In this document: positions 6,473 to 9,433 of the stretch, piece after piece
Layout of the letters: each line of letters opens with the position of its first letter
Numbering within the stretch: the stretch's first letter is position 1
Source: Lentisphaeria bacterium
GTDB lineage: Bacteria; Verrucomicrobiota; Lentisphaeria; Oligosphaerales; Oligosphaeraceae
Assembly: GCA_024405235.1 (NCBI GenBank)
Contig: JAKSPA010000045.1
Location: forward strand, 1-9,433
Direction: 5' to 3'
Length of the DNA: 9,433 nucleotides
Position numbers and translations under genes: made by a program
Notes under the pieces: model-generated
What the model was told of the DNA's origin: nothing
The model's database searches: none
The model's input: the letters and a program-made list of their open reading frames with translations, nothing else

Positions 6473-7606
6473 TCAACGTCTGCGCTGCGGCAGAATCTTG
6501 ATAAGCGCATTCTCCAATTCGACTTCAGCCGTCATGCCGCCTGAATTCACCGCCATCAACGAATCGCGGACAACGCAAATCGCCTGAATCAATTCGTGCG
6601 GCGTATAGTTGAGCGACTGATCGCCCTGAAATTTGTTGCGCCATGCATTGCCAGTGGCAAACGGCGCCTCGCCTGCGGCCAGACGGCGTTTCTCTTCCAG
6701 AGGAAGATTCTCCAGAAAACTCTTCAGTGCGTCTCCGCTCTTCAGCTTGTTTCGCGCCATGAAGATTCTCATGGAAATGTATGTACGGAATTGACGCCCA
6801 AGACTGTAAAGCATTCCACGCGCCGCACCGTCTGAATCCTTCTCGCGGGACAAAAGCATCTCAACCAGACTAAGCGTCTGCGGCAGATCGCGATTGCCGA
6901 CCGGATCGCCGATCGCCCAGCTCTCCTGGTCGCCGTATGGCGGACAAAGTTCGCGAACAGCCTGAACGTCTATTGACTTGTCCGTACCGCCCATGTAGCA
7001 GATCAGCTTCTCTATCTCGCCTGCAATCAACGATGTGTCGCGACCCAAGGCATCCACGAGCGCCTCCTGCGCATCGTAGGAAAGAGTGACGCCCTTCATC
7101 GCCGTGACTTCCGCAATGCAGCGCTTCATCTCTTCACGCCACCCTTTGCGCCCCGCCACAGGACGACGGCACCAAATCACCTTCCCATTCGCGGCACACG
7201 CCTTCGCCAAAGCACGTTTTTCGTCCACCCCCGCGCCTTCCAAGATGACAAAAATGTCCTCCGCTATAGGCGCCGAAAGCGCCTCCGCGAAAGACCTTAT
7301 GCCTATCGGATCGCTTTTGCTTTTCGCAGGCGGATCCTGAATGAATCCCGAGCACTGCTTCAACCAGATGGTCTTGGCGCCGCCCATGAACGGCGGTTCA
7401 CGCATGGAGGAAAGGACTTGATGCAACAATTCGGCACGTGGTCCGCGATCGTCCTCGACAATCACGTCCACCGAAAAATCGTCGGGTTCCTCTCCTGCCA
7501 ATTGGTGAAAAAGCGCCTCGGCCTGAGCATGAATGCGAATCTCGTCGTCGCCAGAAATCAGATAAAGATGTGCGGTTTTCGATGACACGACCATAAAATA
7601 ATACAC
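6473..7606 (-). CDS. holA: DNA polymerase III subunit delta
   Basis: Delta opens the beta sliding clamp within the clamp-loader complex during replication. The product is 377 residues from the GTG at 7606, or 373 from the ATG at 7594; the family is usually about 330-350. Family blocks include the N-terminal LYLISGDDEIR (14-24), MREPPFMGGAKTIWLKQ (68-84, the 'slPlF...rlV.l' region), GRDTSLIAGEIEKL (188-201), a domain III segment with GRQFRTYISMR (270-280), and C-terminal YTPHELIQAICVVRDSLMAVNSG (334-356) ending in ELENALIKI. The inserts at about 88-102 and 303-318 account for the extra length. The start is uncertain: AAAGGAG at 7624-7630 is 17 bases from the GTG and 29 from the ATG, while an in-frame ATT at 7615 and CTG at 7612 lie 8 and 11 bases from it. 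The GAF gene follows 31 bases downstream. Confidence 0.92.
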   Translation of the reverse strand: MYYFMVVSSKTAHLYLISGDDEIRIHAQAEALFHQLAGEEPDDFSVDVIVEDDRGPRAELLHQVLSSMREPPFMGGAKTIWLKQCSGFIQDPPAKSKSDPIGIRSFAEALSAPIAEDIFVILEGAGVDEKRALAKACAANGKVIWCRRPVAGRKGWREEMKRCIAEVTAMKGVTLSYDAQEALVDALGRDTSLIAGEIEKLICYMGGTDKSIDVQAVRELCPPYGDQESWAIGDPVGNRDLPQTLSLVEMLLSREKDSDGAARGMLYSLGRQFRTYISMRIFMARNKLKSGDALKSFLENLPLEEKRRLAAGEAPFATGNAWRNKFQGDQSLNYTPHELIQAICVVRDSLMAVNSGGMTAEVELENALIKILPQRRR

Positions 7607-7641
7607 CGACAGAATCCCGTGCGCTCCTTTTAGTACTAATT

Positions 7642-7669
7642 ATTATGGAGGAAGAAAGGACAATGTCCA
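7642..7669 (-). promoter_or_regulatory. candidate sigma-70-type promoter for holA
   Basis: On the minus strand a TGGACA hexamer (7669-7664) and a CATAAT hexamer (7647-7642) are 16 bases apart; each matches the TTGACA/TATAAT consensus at five of six positions. Transcription would begin near 7635, a few bases before the AAAGGAG at 7630-7624. The -35 hexamer overlaps a GGACA-A-TGTCC palindrome (7658-7668), a possible operator. The match is good but could arise by chance in this AT-richer gap. Confidence 0.4.
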
Positions 7670-7740
7670 TCTGTCACCCTCAAATCCGTTCCGTCCCCTC
7701 AAAAGAGTTTTGCTCCATTCAACGGCAGATAATGGATTAG
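7663..7740 (+). CDS. possible 25-residue leader peptide or small protein
   Basis: A short open frame runs from the ATG at 7663 to the TAG at 7738-7740. It is preceded by purine-rich GGAGGAAGAAAGGA, with GGAGG 11 bases and AGGA 2 bases from the ATG; an in-frame ATG at 7645 could extend it by six codons. The peptide starts MSICHPQIRSV and has no recognisable motif or membrane segment. It overlaps, on the opposite strand, the candidate holA -35 box. It may be only chance coding potential in the leader of the downstream plus-strand gene. Confidence 0.15.
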   Translation: MSICHPQIRSVPSKEFCSIQRQIMD

Positions 7741-7777
7741 ATATTAAATTTACCTTATTACGGCTTTCAGTGCCGTT
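7721..7777 (+). promoter_or_regulatory. alternative inverted repeats in the leader of the SH3/coiled-coil gene
   Basis: AACGGCA (7721-7727) is a perfect complement of TGCCGTT (7771-7777). A nearer ACGGC (7760-7764) can also pair with GCCGT (7772-7776) across a seven-base loop. The two pairings share the right arm, so only one can form at a time. The arms are short and no T-run directly follows, so this is not a clear terminator or attenuator. I found no convincing -35/-10 pair for the plus-strand gene in 7670-7824. Confidence 0.2.
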
Positions 7778-7824
7778 TCACATTTTTCGCTTTACATTGC
7801 ATTCCCCCAAATAAAGGAAAAACA

Positions 7825-9433
7825 ATGCGCATCGCTCTAATTTCTCTATTGTTCTGCTGCACCGCCATCTTTGCTCAAGTGTCCAAGGGATACGTTACGG
7901 GCAACAGCGTCGCCCTGCGTGCAAACTACGCCTCCTACTATGAGCGGCTTGCTATCCTGAAGGAAGGCACTCCTTTGGAGATCGTCGGCTATCATGGCGA
8001 CGCGGGCAATCGCTGGGTGCAGGTACGCATGCCTGTAAAAGTCACGGGATGGATCCATGCGGACAGCCTCAACGAAGACGGCGTAGTCGTCTCCTCCCCC
8101 TGCCCCATCTATGCAGGACCAGGCGACCATTTCACCTCCTATTACATGTGCAAGGACGGTCAGAAACTCACACGTGAAGGGCACCAGGACGGCGATTGGA
8201 TATGCGTCTATCCGCCGGAAGACGCCACCGCCTGGATAAGCGACGCCTTCGTCGCCCTCGGCAATCCCCCTGCGGCCATCGCAGTCTCGCAAGAACCTTC
8301 CAGCCAATCCAAGACAGAATTTTCGCAGCAGGAGAAGACCCTCAAAGAAGATCAGGCAAAACTTGAAAATCTCCAGCGGCAATCCGACGAACTGAAGACA
8401 CGTGCGGCGGAGCGCAGCAAAGAGCTCGAGAAGCTCCATAACGACGCCGCGCGCCTTGAGGCCGAGCGCGATGCTGCGCAGGCGAAAGCCGCCTTGGCGG
8501 GCGCGGAGCGTGAAAAGGCCCGTATTCAGGCCGAACAAGAACTGGCCAAACTAGAAGAGGAACAGAAGGCGGCGAAGGCAAGAGCGCGTCTTGTGCAGGA
8601 AGATTCGGCCCGTTGGGAAGTTGAGGCCCGCAAGAAGAGCGAAGAACTCATGAACGCCAGACTGGAAGCGCAAAAGCGTCAGGAAGCTGCAGAGGCAGAG
8701 GCTCAGGCCATGAAGGCCGAACTCCAGAAGGCAGAGGAGATGACACAGCAGGCCCTTAAAAAGGTTCAGGATGCAGAGGCATCCCGCAACGACGCAGTCA
8801 AGCAACAGGAAGAACTGCAGGCCTCCATCGTTTCCCTCAAGGCCGAAATCCAGAACGAATCCGACAAGGCTGAAATGCTGAAACTCGAGCGTGAGAAGAT
8901 GGAAGCCACCACAAAGGAGGCGCAGGCGAAATTGGATGCGACGCGCGCGGAAGGCGAGCGTCTCAACGCCGAGCAGCGCGAACTGGAGGCTCAGAAAGAG
9001 CAGGTTCGTCAGGAAAGGGAGAAGACTCTTGCCGAACTGGAAGCCCTGAAGGCCGAACAGCAGAAACTCGCCGATGAAAAGGCGCGCCTAGCCTCCGCTC
9101 TGGCGGCAGAAGAAGCCGCAACCGCCAAGGCCGCAGAAGCGCAGGCGCAGGCCAAGACGGAAGCCGCTGCAGCGGCAAAGGCGAGAGCGGTTGCGCAGGC
9201 GGAAGCGGAAGCGGCGAAGGCAGCTGAAGCGCAGGCCAAGGCGGAAGCCGAGAGCGCAGCCGCGAAGGCGGCCGCAGCACAGGCTCTGGCGCTTTCCGAA
9301 GCCACGAAGGCCGCTGAAGCGAAAGCGAAGGCAGAAGAAGAGACCGCTGCGGCGAAAGCAGCCGAACTGCAGGCGAAAGCCGAGGCCGAGAGTGCGAAAG
9401 CAGCGCAAATGAAGGCACAAGCCGAGGCGGAGG
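7825..9433 (+). CDS. secreted protein with two SH3-like domains and a very long coiled coil, 3' end outside the window
   Basis: The frame is open from the ATG at 7825 to the right edge (536 codons, no stop), with AAAGG 7 bases before the start. A signal peptide (1-17, cleavage likely after IFA) exports it. Two bacterial SH3-like repeats follow at about 22-82 and 86-145. Each has an xLR-or-IYAGPG-type strand (VALRANY; PIYAGPGDHF), a Gly-x-x-L turn, a W-[VI]-x-V strand (WVQV at 64; WICV at 125) and a closing [GA]-W-I (75-77; 136-138). Such domains often bind peptidoglycan. A Pro/Ser linker ends at about 160. The remainder is helical, without a proline after residue 158 and almost no Gly. It is heptad-like first, then from about 435 a tract of Ala, Lys, Glu and Gln resembling TolA domain II. 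The gene stands alone on the plus strand, divergent from holA. A structural or envelope-spanning role is plausible but inferred. Confidence 0.85.
   Translation, partial: MRIALISLLFCCTAIFAQVSKGYVTGNSVALRANYASYYERLAILKEGTPLEIVGYHGDAGNRWVQVRMPVKVTGWIHADSLNEDGVVVSSPCPIYAGPGDHFTSYYMCKDGQKLTREGHQDGDWICVYPPEDATAWISDAFVALGNPPAAIAVSQEPSSQSKTEFSQQEKTLKEDQAKLENLQRQSDELKTRAAERSKELEKLHNDAARLEAERDAAQAKAALAGAEREKARIQAEQELAKLEEEQKAAKARARLVQEDSARWEVEARKKSEELMNARLEAQKRQEAAEAEAQAMKAELQKAEEMTQQALKKVQDAEASRNDAVKQQEELQASIVSLKAEIQNESDKAEMLKLEREKMEATTKEAQAKLDATRAEGERLNAEQRELEAQKEQVRQEREKTLAELEALKAEQQKLADEKARLASALAAEEAATAKAAEAQAQAKTEAAAAAKARAVAQAEAEAAKAAEAQAKAEAESAAAKAAAAQALALSEATKAAEAKAKAEEETAAAKAAELQAKAEAESAKAAQMKAQAEAE
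9127..9433 (+). repeat. 90-base (30-residue) in-frame tandem repeats inside the coiled-coil gene
   Basis: Units start at 9127, 9217, 9307 and 9397, the last cut by the edge. Each opens with Lys-Ala-Ala-(Glu/Gln), continues with alternating Ala and Gln/Lys/Glu, and has a second Lys-Ala near position 17, giving half-units of 14-16 residues. The first three units are exactly 30 residues. Codons differ at many synonymous positions between units, so the repeats are not a fresh duplication. Because the repeat reaches the edge, the number of units is unknown. Confidence 0.75.

Noticed and set aside
7846..9420. Several minus-strand open frames opposite the SH3/coiled-coil gene, some rich in Leu, Ala or Cys and resembling membrane proteins
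   Set aside because: They are reverse-strand readings of Ala/Glu/Lys codons. The plus strand has one continuous frame with signal peptide, ribosome site and domain structure.
9127..9433. Repeats considered as a CRISPR array or recently expanded microsatellite
   Set aside because: The units are in-frame coding sequence without spacers and differ at many synonymous positions, so neither explanation fits.

Overview
The window reads as part of a Gram-negative bacterial chromosome with moderately high GC. Three things suggest the PVC superphylum (Lentisphaerota, Kiritimatiellota or Verrucomicrobiota): a UAP1-type (UDPGP family) nucleotidyltransferase, a lipid A-type acyltransferase beginning beside it, and several secreted or membrane proteins I cannot place in a named family. 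This assignment is an inference, not a proof. There are no rRNAs, tRNAs, insertion sequences, phage genes or CRISPR arrays.

Layout. Seven genes lie head to tail on the minus strand between 7606 and the left edge. In transcription order they are holA (DNA polymerase III delta), a GAF-domain protein, argH (argininosuccinate lyase), a secreted protein with two duplicated beta domains, a large polytopic membrane protein, a UAP1-type UDP-sugar pyrophosphorylase, and the start of an LpxL/HtrB-like acyltransferase cut by the window edge. Gaps are 31, 90, 21, 62, 82 and about 8 bases. The closest pairs (argH with the secreted protein, the pyrophosphorylase with the acyltransferase, holA with GAF) are probably co-transcribed. 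The wider gaps may hold separate signals.

A 218-base divergent intergenic region (7607-7824) separates this block from one plus-strand gene starting at 7825 and still open at the right edge. It encodes a secreted protein with two N-terminal SH3-like domains, then a coiled coil of more than 370 residues without a proline. The coiled coil ends in an Ala/Lys/Glu-rich tract with a clear 30-residue (90-base) period. It is the most unusual protein in the window.

Functions. Most genes are housekeeping: replication clamp loading, arginine synthesis, UDP-GlcNAc-type sugar activation and lipid A-type acylation. The last two plausibly both serve envelope synthesis. I see no complete new defence or metabolic system. 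The parts most worth a second look are the repeat-bearing SH3/coiled-coil protein, a pair of abutting hairpins around the Shine-Dalgarno and start codon of the membrane-protein gene, the internal duplication in the secreted protein, and the UAP1-type enzyme beside the acyltransferase.
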